Below, in pieces: positions 43,518-55,511 of a DNA stretch of 64,000 nucleotides. Where the stretch lies: NCBI GenBank assembly GCA_034664085.1, contig JAXDII010000010.1, forward strand, positions 36,701 to 100,700, in the 5' to 3' direction. The position numbers and the translations under genes are program-made. A model generated the notes under the pieces. The model ran no database searches and was not told where the DNA came from. It saw only the letters and a program-made list of their open reading frames with translations. How positions within the stretch are numbered: position 1 is the first letter of the stretch; each line of letters opens with the position of its first letter. The DNA is from JACVRW01 sp034664085 (GTDB lineage: Bacteria; Actinomycetota; Thermoleophilia; Solirubrobacterales; Thermoleophilaceae).

Positions 43518-43796
43518 TTACGGGCTCTGGAACTTGATGTCGAAGATGGCCTCAGGCGTGGGAGTCGGCGCCTGCCCTCCGCTCACCTCGTCGGCGGCGG
43601 CAGCGAGGTCACCGCGGATGAAGGCGTCGAGACCCTCGCGGGAGTCCCAGACCTCGAGGATCCGCCACTGTCCGTCCGACTCCCCGGCGGCATGGAAGCG
43701 CATCCCCTTGTCAGCCCCGGGCTGCATCACCCTGGAGCTGATCGCCTCGTAGGTCTGCTGGTCTATGGCCGGATACCAGATGACACCGATCGCCAT
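43518..43796 (-). CDS. Small ABM-like (ferredoxin-like) domain protein
   Basis: A 92-aa protein with the beta-alpha-beta pattern of dimeric alpha/beta barrel proteins such as antibiotic biosynthesis monooxygenases: MAIGVIWYPAIDQQTYEAI, then GQWRILEVWDSREGLDAFI. A strong Shine-Dalgarno (agaggagg) precedes ATG 43796. No catalytic role can be assigned. Confidence 0.65.
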   Translation of the reverse strand: MAIGVIWYPAIDQQTYEAISSRVMQPGADKGMRFHAAGESDGQWRILEVWDSREGLDAFIRGDLAAAADEVSGGQAPTPTPEAIFDIKFQSP

Positions 43797-43859
43797 GACG
43801 CCTCCTCTTTGGGGACGCCTGCGACGCTACCTCGCCAGGATCTCTCGATGCAAGAGCTA

Positions 43860-43932
43860 CGCGCCCGGGAGGATTCGAACCTCCGACTTCTGCCTCCGGA
43901 GGGCAGCGCTCTATCCACTGAGCTACGGGCGC
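43860..43932 (-). tRNA. tRNA-Arg (anticodon CCG)
   Basis: Read on the minus strand, the sequence folds as a complete tRNA. The acceptor arms GCGCCCG/CGGGCGC pair, the D arm is GCTC...GAGC, the anticodon arm is CTGCC/GGCAG with loop CTCCGGA, and the T arm carries TTCGAAT. The anticodon CCG reads the Arg codon CGG. The 3' CCA is not encoded. The gene lies between the ABM-like gene and the phosphodiesterase gene. Confidence 0.96.
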
Positions 43933-43954
43933 GAGTGCGGTTGAGTGTAGACCC

Positions 43955-44449
43955 GTGCTGCTGGTCGCCGTCATCTCCGACACCCACATGCCGCGCGGCG
44001 GCCGGCGGCTGCCGGATGCCTGCGTCGAGCGCGTCGCGGCCGCCGACCTGCTCCTGCACGCCGGCGATTTCATGACCGCGGAGGTGCTGGAGGAGCTGAA
44101 GGCGATCGGCCCGCCGCTGGCCGGCGTGCACGGCAACGTGGACAGCGCGGAGGTGCGCCGGCTGCTGCCGGCGGAGCGCGTGGTGCGGGCGGGGGAGACC
44201 CGCATCGCGATGGTCCACGACGCCGGACCCTCGGCGGGCCGGCTCGAGCGCATGCGGGGGCGCTACGGCGGCCGGGCCGACGCGGTCGTGTACGGGCACT
44301 CGCACATCCCCAACCACGAGCGCGCCCCCGACGGCTTCCAGATCTTCAACCCCGGCAGCCCCACCGAGCGCCGCCGCGCCCCGGCGCACACGATGGGTCT
44401 GGCTCGCATCGACGGCACGACGATCGAGTTCGAGCTGGTGGAGCTCTAG
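43955..44449 (+). CDS. YfcE/MJ0936-type metallophosphoesterase
   Basis: A 164-aa calcineurin-like phosphodiesterase. All metal-binding motifs are present: ISDTHMP, HAGDF, GVHGNVD, IAMVHDAG and YGHSHIPN, then FNPGSPTERR. Relatives hydrolyse bis-p-nitrophenyl phosphate in vitro; the natural substrate is unknown. It starts 22 nt from the tRNA gene on the opposite strand. A strong palindrome follows its stop codon. Confidence 0.87.
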   Translation: MLLVAVISDTHMPRGGRRLPDACVERVAAADLLLHAGDFMTAEVLEELKAIGPPLAGVHGNVDSAEVRRLLPAERVVRAGETRIAMVHDAGPSAGRLERMRGRYGGRADAVVYGHSHIPNHERAPDGFQIFNPGSPTERRRAPAHTMGLARIDGTTIEFELVEL

Positions 44450-44466
44450 GGCGTCGGGCGCCGAGT

Positions 44467-44501
44467 GGCGGATTCGACATCAAATAGATGTCGAATCCGC
44501 C
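44467..44501 (+). terminator. Perfect 15-bp inverted repeat, probable terminator
   Basis: 44467-44481 and 44487-44501 are perfect 15-nt complements with the 5-nt loop aaata, then ttt. It is AT-richer than the surroundings. Its position 17 nt after the phosphodiesterase stop and before rnz suits a transcription terminator, although the T-run is only three bases. A protein-binding palindrome is the alternative. Confidence 0.6.
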
Positions 44502-44535
44502 TTTCGGCACGCCGGGGCGTCAACATGGGGCCCCC

Positions 44536-45486
44536 ATGGACCTCGATGTTCTCTTCGTCGGCACCGCCGGCTCCGCTCCCAGCGCTCGGCGGGGGCTGCC
44601 CGCCACGCTCGTTCGGCGCGGCGGCGACCGGCTGCTGTTCGACTGCGGCGAGGGCACCCAGCGCCAGCTGGTGCGCTCCACCGGCCTGATCGAGCTCGAG
44701 GAGATCTTCATCACCCACTTCCACGCCGACCACGTGCTCGGCCTGCCCGGAATGCTCAAGACGTTCGCCCTGCGCGGCCGCGAGCGCGACCTTGTCGTGT
44801 ACGGCCCGGTCGGCCTGCGCGGGCTCTTCAACTCGCTGCGCCCGATCGTCGGCAGGCTCACCTTCCCGCTCGAGCTCGTGGAGCTCGCTCCCAACGACGA
44901 GCTCGAGCGCGACGGCTACCGCATCGCCGCCTACGCCACCGACCACGGCCTGGCCTCGCTGGGCTACGCGATCGTCGAGGACGCGCGCCCCGGGGCCTTC
45001 GATCCCGAGCGCGCCCGCCAGCTCGGCGTGACTCCGGGCCCCGACTTCGGCCGCCTCCAGGACGGGGAGACCGTGAACGGCGTCGAGCCCGACCAGGTGA
45101 TGGGGGAGGCGCGCCGCGGCCGCAGGGTCGTGCTGGCCGGCGACACCGCTCCCTCGGAGATGACGCGACTGGTCGCCTACGAGGCGGACCTGCTGGTGCA
45201 CGAGGCGACCTTCCTCGACGAGGAGGCCGACAGGGCCGCGGAGACCCGCCACTCGACCGCCCGCCAGGCCGCACAGATCGCCGCCGCCGCGGACGTGCGC
45301 ATGCTCGCCCTGACGCACATCTCCCCGCGCTACGGCGGGCGGGAGGTGCGCGACGAGGCCCGCGAGGAGTTCGCCAACACCGTGGTGCCGCGCGACTTCG
45401 ACCGCATCGAGATCCCCTTCCCGGAGCGCGGCGAGCCAGTGCTCGTCAAGGCCTCCGACAGCCAGCCGGTGCGGGTCGCGCCCTAG
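44536..45486 (+). CDS. rnz: Ribonuclease Z (tRNA 3' processing endonuclease)
   Basis: A 316-aa MBL-fold nuclease that trims tRNA 3' ends, which matters here because the nearby tRNA lacks an encoded CCA. The metal site is THFHADHVLGLPG, after the substrate-proximal DCGEGTQRQL; GDTAPSEM and THISPRYGG complete the site. ATG 44536 begins right at the conserved LDVLFVGTAGSAPS strand. The C terminus converges with the alpha/beta hydrolase with a 4-nt overlap. Confidence 0.93.
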   Translation: MDLDVLFVGTAGSAPSARRGLPATLVRRGGDRLLFDCGEGTQRQLVRSTGLIELEEIFITHFHADHVLGLPGMLKTFALRGRERDLVVYGPVGLRGLFNSLRPIVGRLTFPLELVELAPNDELERDGYRIAAYATDHGLASLGYAIVEDARPGAFDPERARQLGVTPGPDFGRLQDGETVNGVEPDQVMGEARRGRRVVLAGDTAPSEMTRLVAYEADLLVHEATFLDEEADRAAETRHSTARQAAQIAAAADVRMLALTHISPRYGGREVRDEAREEFANTVVPRDFDRIEIPFPERGEPVLVKASDSQPVRVAP

Positions 45487-46262
45487 GCGAGGAACCGCTC
45501 GAGCAGCCCGGCGCTCTCCTCCGGGCGCTCGAGGAAGAAGAGGTGCCCGGCGCCGGCCACCACGTGCAGCGCAGATCCGGGGATGCGCTCGTGCAGCACC
45601 TCGCTGCTCGGCGCCGGGATGACGCGGTCGTCGTCGCCCGTGACGATCAGCGTGGGGTGCTCGATCTGCGGCAGGCGGTCGTAGGTGTCGTGCCCCAGGA
45701 CCGCGGCGACCTGGCCGCGGTAGCCCTCCGCCGTCTGCACGTCGCCCGACTTCTTGGCGATGAACCTGCGCAGCAGATCGGGGTCGACGCCGGCCGTGAA
45801 GGCGAACGGGGCGAGCGTGCGCATGCGCAGCGCCCAGTCGTCGGTCTCCATGGTGAACGCCAGCCCCGCCTCGCGCGGCGGGCGGGCGGCGTGGGCGAGG
45901 CCGCAGTGCGTGCACCCGAGCACCAGGCGGCCGACCCGGTCGGGCCAGCCGAGCGCCAGCTCCTGGGCGATCATGCCGCCGAGCGACATGCCGAACACGT
46001 CGGCCCGCTCGATGTCCAGGGCGTCGAGCAGGCCAACGGCATCGGCGGCCAGCTGCGCGCACGTGTACGGCGCCGCCGTCACGCCGGAGCGGCCGCTGCC
46101 GCGGTTGTCGTACGCAATCGTCCGGCGCGCGCCGCTCAGCCGCTCCGCCAGCGGCGCCCAGTCGCTCGCGACCGCCGGGATGCCGGCGATCAGCAGCAGC
46201 GGGCGTCCGGCGCCGCGCTCCTCGTAGTGCAGCTCGATGTCGTCGAGGGCGGCTGTCGCCAC
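45483..46262 (-). CDS. Alpha/beta hydrolase
   Basis: A 259-aa alpha/beta hydrolase fold enzyme. The nucleophile elbow is FGMSLGGM (Ser near residue 91), the acid is in VTGDDDRVIP and the histidine is in VAGAGHLFF. The oxyanion-hole region LLLIAGIPAVASDW replaces the common HGxP by AGIP. The start GTG shares one base with the stop of the upstream 93-aa gene. The substrate is not inferable. Confidence 0.85.
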   Translation of the reverse strand: MATAALDDIELHYEERGAGRPLLLIAGIPAVASDWAPLAERLSGARRTIAYDNRGSGRSGVTAAPYTCAQLAADAVGLLDALDIERADVFGMSLGGMIAQELALGWPDRVGRLVLGCTHCGLAHAARPPREAGLAFTMETDDWALRMRTLAPFAFTAGVDPDLLRRFIAKKSGDVQTAEGYRGQVAAVLGHDTYDRLPQIEHPTLIVTGDDDRVIPAPSSEVLHERIPGSALHVVAGAGHLFFLERPEESAGLLERFLA

Positions 46263-46543
46263 TACCCGACCGGCGCCACGGGCCCGCAGGACTCGATGTC
46301 CCGCAGCAGCTGCTCCGCGCGCTCGGGGCCCCAGCGTCCGGAGCCGACCAGGTCGCCGGCCAGGTCGCCGACCCGGGTGAGGCCGTCCCGGGCCTCGTCG
46401 TCCCAGGACAGGTCCTCGCAGAACAGCAGAGCGTCCGCGGCCTCGCGCACGAGCACGCGCTCGGTCGCGCCGAGCGAGTCGGGGCCGTCGTCGCGGATGG
46501 TCTCCATCAGCCGGCCATATGCCTGTGCGCGCTCCGAGTTCAT
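46262..46543 (-). CDS. Small acidic hypothetical protein
   Basis: A 93-aa acidic helical protein (MNSERAQAYGRLMETIRDD start) with no known domain. It is expressed ahead of the alpha/beta hydrolase and overlaps its start by one base. A TAGGCT box 8 nt before ATG 46543 supports it as a real leaderless gene. It is divergent from pyrR. Confidence 0.6.
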   Translation of the reverse strand: MNSERAQAYGRLMETIRDDGPDSLGATERVLVREAADALLFCEDLSWDDEARDGLTRVGDLAGDLVGSGRWGPERAEQLLRDIESCGPVAPVG

Positions 46544-46551
46544 CTGAGCCC

Positions 46552-46557
46552 AGCCTA
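46552..46557 (-). promoter_or_regulatory. -10 box for the 93-aa gene (leaderless)
   Basis: TAGGCT on the minus strand, 8 nt before ATG 46543. Confidence 0.4.
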
Positions 46558-46590
46558 GCGGCGCGCGGGGCCGGTGTCCCGGGCGAGTGC

Positions 46591-46596
46591 TACGCT
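46591..46596 (+). promoter_or_regulatory. -10 box of the pyrimidine operon
   Basis: TACGCT sits about 50 nt before the pyrR start. Transcription from about 46603 would give a short leader containing the PyrR-binding hairpin. Confidence 0.35.
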
Positions 46597-46605
46597 CGGC
46601 GGGAC

Positions 46606-46642
46606 GTTCCTTTAACCCGGTCCGGCGAGGCCAGGAAGGGGC
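46606..46642 (+). promoter_or_regulatory. PyrR-binding leader element overlapping the ribosome site
   Basis: The sequence gtccggcgaggccaggaagg matches the conserved PyrR RNA-binding loop known from pyr leaders. The bases gttcctt (46606-46612) can pair with aaggggc (46636-46642), a 7-bp stem that contains the Shine-Dalgarno aggaagggg before TTG 46649. PyrR bound with UMP would thus block translation, as described in Mycobacterium. There is no terminator hairpin. Confidence 0.75.
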
Positions 46643-46648
46643 AGTGAC

Positions 46649-47212
46649 TTGAGCGAGAAGACGGTCCTCGACCGCGAGGACGTGCGGCGCACGCTCGTGC
46701 GCATCGCACACGAGATAGTCGAGAAGACCGGCAGTTTGCCGACACCCACCCGTCTCGCGGTCGTCGGCATCCATCGTCGCGGCGCCGTACTGGCCGCCCG
46801 GCTGCGGGACCTCGTCGCCGAGCTCGTCGGCGAGCCCGTGCCGCTCGGGGACATCGACATCAGCTTCTACCGCGACGACCTGGCCCGCCGCGAGCCGACC
46901 GCCCAGCCGGTCGTGCACGCCTCGCACGTCGACTTCCCGGTCGAGGACACCACGATCGTCCTGGTGGACGACGTCCTCTACACCGGCCGCACCGTGCGCG
47001 CGGGCATCGACGCGCTGTTCGACTACGGTCGCCCGGAACGGGTGCAGCTCGCCGTGCTGGCGGACCGCGGCCACCGGGAGCTGCCGATCCGGCCCGACTA
47101 CGTCGGCAAGAACCTGCCCACGGCGCAAGGGGAGCGGGTGAACGTCAGGGTCGAGGAGATCGACGGAGTGGACGAAGTGGTAATCGCCGAGCACGTGGAG
47201 AACCTGGCATGA
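46649..47212 (+). CDS. pyrR: Bifunctional pyr operon regulator / uracil phosphoribosyltransferase PyrR
   Basis: A 187-aa PRTase-fold RNA-binding regulator. The PRPP-binding motif is VLVDDVLYTGRTVRAG, with GIHRRGAVLAARL and SFYRDDL typical of PyrR. It senses UMP and represses the operon through the leader element. TTG 46649 follows a good Shine-Dalgarno at 7 nt. Its TGA overlaps the pyrB ATG (ATGA). Confidence 0.95.
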   Translation: MSEKTVLDREDVRRTLVRIAHEIVEKTGSLPTPTRLAVVGIHRRGAVLAARLRDLVAELVGEPVPLGDIDISFYRDDLARREPTAQPVVHASHVDFPVEDTTIVLVDDVLYTGRTVRAGIDALFDYGRPERVQLAVLADRGHRELPIRPDYVGKNLPTAQGERVNVRVEEIDGVDEVVIAEHVENLA

Positions 47213-48159
47213 GGCGGCACCTGCTGTCGATCGACGACCTCTCGCGCGACGACATCGAGCGCATCCTCGGCCGCGCCGAGAGCTTCGCCGAGGTGTCCGG
47301 ACGCGAGATCAAGAAGGTGCCGACCCTGCGCGGGCGCACCGTGATCAACCTCTTCTACGAAGCCTCGACCCGCACCAGCTCGAGCTTCGAGCTGGCCGCC
47401 AAGCGGCTCAGCGCCGACCTGGTCAACATCAAGTCGGTCGGGTCGAGCGTCGACAAGGGGGAGTCGCTCAAGGACACCGTCCAGACGCTGTCCGCCTACG
47501 ACCCCGCGGCGATCGTGATCCGCTCGCCGCACGCGGGCGCCGCCGCGCTGGTGGCGCGCTGGTCGCACGCCTCGGTCATCAACGCCGGCGACGGCAAGCA
47601 CGAGCACCCGACCCAGGCGCTGCTCGACCTCTACACGCTCAAGCGGCGCGCCGGCTCGCTCGAGGGCCTGCGGGTGTGGATCGTCGGCGACGTGCTCCAC
47701 AGCCGCGTGGCGCGCTCGGGCATCCTCGCCTTCTCGCGCATGGGCTGCGAGGTGACGGTCTGTGGCCCGCCCACGCTGATGCCGCGCGGTATCGAGTCGC
47801 TCGGCTGCCGGGTGCGCACGACGCTCGACGAGATGGGCGAAGCCGACGTCGTCTACGCCCTGCGCATGCAGCACGAGCGCATGGACGGCTCGTTCGTCCC
47901 GTCGCTGCGCGAGTACGCCGCCCAGTACCAGATCGACGGCCGGCGGCTGCGGCCCAACCAGCTGCTGATGCACCCCGGCCCGGTCAACCGCGGCGTCGAG
48001 CTGGCCGCCGAGGTGATCGACTCGCCGCAGGCGCTGATCGTCGAGCAGGTGGAGTCAGGCGTGGTGGTGCGGATGGCCGTGCTGTACGAGCTGCTGGCCG
48101 GGCACGGCGCGCCCTCCGGGATGCGCGTCCACGCCACGACGGAGCCCCAGCCCGCATGA
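47209..48159 (+). CDS. pyrB: Aspartate carbamoyltransferase catalytic subunit
   Basis: Second step of pyrimidine synthesis: carbamoyl phosphate plus aspartate to carbamoyl aspartate. The carbamoyl-phosphate loop is YEASTRTSSSFE, followed by GDGKHEHPTQALLD, GDVLHSRVARS and MHPGPVNRGVE. Length 316 aa is normal. No pyrI regulatory subunit is present, as expected for this type. Overlaps with pyrR and pyrC are each 4 nt. Confidence 0.97.
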   Translation: MRRHLLSIDDLSRDDIERILGRAESFAEVSGREIKKVPTLRGRTVINLFYEASTRTSSSFELAAKRLSADLVNIKSVGSSVDKGESLKDTVQTLSAYDPAAIVIRSPHAGAAALVARWSHASVINAGDGKHEHPTQALLDLYTLKRRAGSLEGLRVWIVGDVLHSRVARSGILAFSRMGCEVTVCGPPTLMPRGIESLGCRVRTTLDEMGEADVVYALRMQHERMDGSFVPSLREYAAQYQIDGRRLRPNQLLMHPGPVNRGVELAAEVIDSPQALIVEQVESGVVVRMAVLYELLAGHGAPSGMRVHATTEPQPA

Positions 48160-49499
48160 GCCGCCCCATCGAGCTCGACCGGGCGCCCGTCCCGGCCGCC
48201 ACGGTGCTGATCCGCGGCGCGCGGCTGCTCGACCCGCGCACCGCGCTCGACGGCCAGGCCGACCTGCTGGTGCGCGACGGCCTGATCGCCGCGATCGGCG
48301 AGGCGCTCGACGCCCCGCCGGGCGCAGAGGTGGTGGATGCCGAGGGCCTGCACGCGTTTCCCGCCTTCGTCGACCCCCACGTGCACCTGCGCACCCCCGG
48401 CCGCGAGGACGAGGAGGACATCGACTCGGGCACCCGCGCCGCCGCCGCGGGCGGCTACTGCGCGATCCTGGCGCAGCCCAACACCGAGCCGGTGGTGGAC
48501 TCGGCGCCGGTGCTGCGCTCCCTGCGCGAGCGCGCCCGCGCCGGGGCGCGCATCCCGACGGGGTTCCTGGCCGCCATCACCGTGGGCCAGCGCGGCGAGC
48601 AGCTGACCGAGATGGCCGAGCTGGCCGACTCGGGCGCCGTCGCCTTCACCGACGACGGGCTGCCGGTGCGCTCCGCCGGCGTGATGCGCCAGGCGCTCCA
48701 GTACCAGCGCCTCGCGGGCAGGCTGCTGGCCCTGCACGAGGAGGACCCGTCGCTGTCCGGGCAGGGCGCGATGCATGAGGGCGAGATGTCGGCGCTGCTG
48801 GGGCTGGCGGGGATCCCGTCGGTCTCGGAGTCCGCGCAGGTGGCGCGCGACTGCGCGCTGGCCGCCTACGAGGACGGCCGCATCCACGTGCAGCACCTGT
48901 CCGCGCGCGAGACGGTCGAGGTGATCGAGCGCGCCCGGGCGTCCGGCACCAAGGTGACCTGCGAGGCGACGCCGCACCATCTGCTGCTCACCGACGAGGC
49001 GGTGCGCTCGCTCGACACCAATTTCAAGATGAACCCGCCGCTGCGCAGCGAGGACGATCGCCAGGTGCTGATCGAGGCGCTCCGCTCCGGGACGATCGAC
49101 TGCGTGGCGACCGACCACGCCCCGCATGCACGCGAGGAGAAAGAGCAGCCGTTCGAGCTCGCGCCGATGGGCGTAACCGGGCTCGAGACCGCCTTCGCGG
49201 CCCTGCACACGGGGCTCGTGCTGCCCGGCGTGCTGGACCTCGGCCTGCTCGTGGAGCGCATGACCGCCGGCGGCGAGCCCTTCGGCCTGCCGGTGCCGCG
49301 CATCGAGCAGGGGGCGCCGGCGAACGTCTGCCTGGCCGACCTCGACGCGGAGTGGGAGGTGGGCGAGGCCGGCTACGAGAGCCGCTCGGCCAACTGCGCC
49401 TTCGCCGGCCGGCGCGTGACCGGGCGGGTGCGGATGACGATCGCCGACGGGGCGGTCGCCTACCGCGAACGCACCTTCGCGCTCGGAGCGGTGGCCTGA
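48156..49499 (+). CDS. pyrC: Dihydroorotase (class I)
   Basis: Third step: cyclises carbamoyl aspartate. Metal ligands are DPHVHLRTPG near residue 74, HVQHLSA and ATDHAPHAREEK; the bridging-lysine position of class I enzymes is replaced or shifted, as the DID segment (EEDIDSGTRAAAAGG) follows directly. Length 447 aa fits the class I group. ATG 48156 overlaps the pyrB stop (ATGA). Confidence 0.95.
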   Translation: MSRPIELDRAPVPAATVLIRGARLLDPRTALDGQADLLVRDGLIAAIGEALDAPPGAEVVDAEGLHAFPAFVDPHVHLRTPGREDEEDIDSGTRAAAAGGYCAILAQPNTEPVVDSAPVLRSLRERARAGARIPTGFLAAITVGQRGEQLTEMAELADSGAVAFTDDGLPVRSAGVMRQALQYQRLAGRLLALHEEDPSLSGQGAMHEGEMSALLGLAGIPSVSESAQVARDCALAAYEDGRIHVQHLSARETVEVIERARASGTKVTCEATPHHLLLTDEAVRSLDTNFKMNPPLRSEDDRQVLIEALRSGTIDCVATDHAPHAREEKEQPFELAPMGVTGLETAFAALHTGLVLPGVLDLGLLVERMTAGGEPFGLPVPRIEQGAPANVCLADLDAEWEVGEAGYESRSANCAFAGRRVTGRVRMTIADGAVAYRERTFALGAVA

Positions 49500-50606
49500 T
49501 GGCGCCCGCCTACCTCTTGCTCGAGGACGGCACCCGCTTCGACGGGGCCTCTGCGGGAGCCGAGCTCGACGGGCTCGGCGAGGTGGTCTTCAACACCTCG
49601 ATGTCCGGCTACCAGGAGGCCGTCACCGACCCCAGCTACGCCGGCCAGATCATCGTCTTCACGTACCCGCTGGTGGGCAACTACGGGGTCGCCGGGGCGC
49701 ACATGGAGTCCGACCGGATCCACGCCCGCGCGGTGATCATGCGCGAGGGGATCGACCGCGAGGACGCCGCGCACGCCGAAGGCGGCTGGCTCACGTGGCT
49801 GCGCGACTGCGGCGTGCCGGCCCTGACCGAGGTGGACACCCGCGCGCTGGTGCGCCACATCCGCGACAAGGGCGCCATGCGCGGCGGCGTCTTCAGCGCC
49901 GAGGTATCCGAGTCGAGCGCCCGCGAGCGGGTGATGGCGGAGCCGCCGATGGCGGGCCGCGACCTCGCCCGCGAGGTCACGCCGAGCGAGCCGCTCATCC
50001 TCGAGGGGCCGGGCCCGCGCGTGATCGGCATCGACACCGGCATCAAGACGTCGATCGTGAGCAACCTGCGCGAGCGCGGCGTGAGCCTGGAGCTGCACCC
50101 CTGCACGATCACCGGCGCCGAGCTGCTGGCGCGCGAGCCCGACGCCGTCTTCCTCGCCAACGGGCCCGGCGACCCGGCGGCGCTCGACTACGTCGTCGAC
50201 GCCGTCCGCGATGTGGTCGGCAAGGTGCCGGTCTGGGGCATCTGCCTCGGCCACCAGCTGCTCTGCCGGGCGGTCGGCCTGGAGACCTTCAAGCTGCCCT
50301 TCGGCCACCGCGGCGCGAACCACCCGGTCAAGGACCTGGAGACGGGGCGGATCGAGATCACCTCGCAGAACCACGGGTTTGCGGTGGTGGGCCCGGGCGG
50401 AGAGCGCACGATCGACACCGACAAGCCGGTGCGCTGGGAGACCGACTTCGGGGCCGCGGAGCTCCAGCAGCTCAACCTCTACGACCGCACCGTCGAGGGG
50501 CTCGTGCTGCGCGACGTGCCGGGCTCCACCGTGCAGTACCACCCGGAGGCCGGCCCCGGGCCGCACGACGCGCGGCACCTCTTCGATCGCTTCCTGGAGC
50601 GCCTGG

Positions 50607-50617
<11 letters not shown>
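49499..50617 (+). CDS. carA: Carbamoyl-phosphate synthase small subunit
   Basis: Glutamine amidotransferase subunit that delivers ammonia to CarB. The N-terminal domain has FNTSMSGYQEAVTDPSY. The amidotransferase triad is the Cys in WGICLGHQLL and the His/Glu in QYHPEAGPGP. Length 372 aa is normal. The start overlaps the pyrC stop (TGATG), and the end overlaps carB by 11 nt. Confidence 0.97.
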
Positions 50618-53786
<3,169 letters not shown>

Positions 53787-53790
53787 CTCC

Positions 53791-54648
53791 TTGAAGGTCG
53801 CCGCGGCCCCGCGCACGCTCGCGCCGCCCGAGCGGCGGACGGCGCGCGTGACCGCGGTGGAGCGCCTCGGCGCCTACGTGCTCGTGTCCGCGCTGGACGC
53901 CGACGGCCCGCGCGACCCGCAGCCGGGCCAGTTCTACATGGTCAGCGCCGCGGAGCGCTGGGGCGGGGGAGCCGACGAGCGGCCCTACCTGCCGCGCGCC
54001 TTCTCGCACGCGCGCGCGCGTGAGGGCGAGCTGAGCTTCCTGCTGGAGACGGTCGGCCCGGGCACCGCCCGGCTCGCCGAGCTGCGCGAGGGCGAGGGGC
54101 TGCACCTGCTCGGGCCGCTCGGACTGGGCTGGCGCCCACCCCGGGAGGGCACCCAGGCGGTGCTGGTGGGCGGCGGCATCGGCGCCGCGCCGCTGCTCTG
54201 CCTGCAGGACGAGCTCGGACTCGAGGCGCCCGTGCTGCTGGGCTTTCGCTCCGCCGCCCACGCGCAGGCGGCAGCGCTGTTCGCCGGCAGCCCGGCGGTG
54301 GCCACCGACGACGGCTCCGCGGGCCGTCAGGCGCTGGTCACCGACCTGCTGCGCGAGCAGCTCGACCGCGACCCGGCCGCCACCGTGTTCTCCTGCGGCC
54401 CGCCGGCGATGCTGGAGGCCGTGCGGCTGCTCTGCGCCGAGCTCGGGGTGCCCGCCCAGCTCGCGCTCGAGTCGGGCATGGCCTGCGGGTTCGGCGCCTG
54501 CTTCGGCTGCGTGGTGCCGACCACCGGCGGCTATCTGCGCCTCTGCGTCGACGGCCCCGTCCTGGACGCCGCCCAGCTCGATATGCCCGGCGCCCTCCGG
54601 CCAGGAATCAGCGGGGGCCCGGGGGGCGTGAGCCCCCGGGTGGCATGA
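53791..54648 (+). CDS. pyrK: Dihydroorotate dehydrogenase B electron transfer subunit
   Basis: A 285-aa FAD/[2Fe-2S] flavoprotein that passes electrons from PyrD to NAD+. The FAD-binding region includes YLPRAFSHARA and VGPGTARLAEL, and the NAD region includes VGGGIGAAPLLCL. The cluster cysteines are in GMACGFGACFGCVV plus a later LCVDG. TTG 53791 has the Shine-Dalgarno ggagg within the carB stop region. Its stop overlaps the pyrD ATG. Confidence 0.93.
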   Translation: MKVAAAPRTLAPPERRTARVTAVERLGAYVLVSALDADGPRDPQPGQFYMVSAAERWGGGADERPYLPRAFSHARAREGELSFLLETVGPGTARLAELREGEGLHLLGPLGLGWRPPREGTQAVLVGGGIGAAPLLCLQDELGLEAPVLLGFRSAAHAQAAALFAGSPAVATDDGSAGRQALVTDLLREQLDRDPAATVFSCGPPAMLEAVRLLCAELGVPAQLALESGMACGFGACFGCVVPTTGGYLRLCVDGPVLDAAQLDMPGALRPGISGGPGGVSPRVA

Positions 54649-55511
54649 CCGTGGAGCTGTGCGGCGTCCGCCTGGACGGACCCGTCCTGAACGGGTCGGG
54701 CACCTTCGACGCGATCGCCGCCCGGCGCGCGTTCGGCGACGCGCTGCTGGACCGCTTTCCGTTCCACGCGTTCGTGTCGAAGACGATCACGCTCGCACCG
54801 CGTGAGGGCAATCCGCCGCCGCGGCTGTGGGAGACGCCGGCGGGGCTGATCAACTCGATCGGTCTGCCGAACAAGGGCCTGGAGGGCTTCCTCGCCCTCG
54901 ACCTGCCCGAGCTGGCCGAGCTGCCGGTCCCGCTGATCGTGTCGGTGATGGGCTTCAGCCTCGACGAGCTGGCCACGCTGGTGCAGCGCACGGGGGAGAG
55001 GGAGGAGGTCGCCCTGATCGAGCTGAACGTCTCCTGCCCCAACGTCGAGACCGGCCTGATCATGGGCGCCGACCCGGTGGAGACGGCGCGGGCCGTCGAA
55101 CGGGTGCGCCCGCTCACCGACCGCCCGCTGATCGTGAAGCTCACACCGAACGCCACCGACCCCGCCGCCGTCGGGCGGGCCGCCGAGGAGGCCGGCGCGG
55201 ATGCGCTCTCGCTCGTGAACACGCTCAAGGGCATGGCGCTCGACCCGCGCACCGCGCAGCCGTGGCTGGGCGGCACCACCGGCGGGGTGTCGGGACCGGC
55301 GATCCGGGCGATCGCCCTCGAGCAGGTCAGCGCGGTTGCGCGGGCCGTCGGAGTGCCCGTCATCGGCATGGGCGGCATCGCCTCGGGGCGTCACGCGGCC
55401 GACTTCCTGTCCGCGGGCGCCAGCTGCGTGGCCGTCGGGACCGAGAGCTTCCGCGATCCGGCCGCCGGTCGGCGGATAGCCGCCGAGCTCGCCGAGCTCC
55501 AGCCAGCTTGA
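54645..55511 (+). CDS. pyrD: Dihydroorotate dehydrogenase, class 1B catalytic subunit
   Basis: A 288-aa TIM-barrel FMN enzyme. The catalytic cysteine is in ELNVSCPNVETG, characteristic of class 1 enzymes, and the partnership with PyrK marks it as class 1B (NAD-linked). FMN-binding loops include KLTPNAT, GGTTGGVSGPAIRA and GMGGIASGRHA. It is the last gene of the operon; pyrE and pyrF are not in the window. Confidence 0.95.
   Translation: MTVELCGVRLDGPVLNGSGTFDAIAARRAFGDALLDRFPFHAFVSKTITLAPREGNPPPRLWETPAGLINSIGLPNKGLEGFLALDLPELAELPVPLIVSVMGFSLDELATLVQRTGEREEVALIELNVSCPNVETGLIMGADPVETARAVERVRPLTDRPLIVKLTPNATDPAAVGRAAEEAGADALSLVNTLKGMALDPRTAQPWLGGTTGGVSGPAIRAIALEQVSAVARAVGVPVIGMGGIASGRHAADFLSAGASCVAVGTESFRDPAAGRRIAAELAELQPA

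Noticed and set aside
43860..43932. Possible integration (att) site at tRNA-Arg
   Set aside because: No integrase, no duplicated tRNA 3' end and no mobile genes lie nearby.
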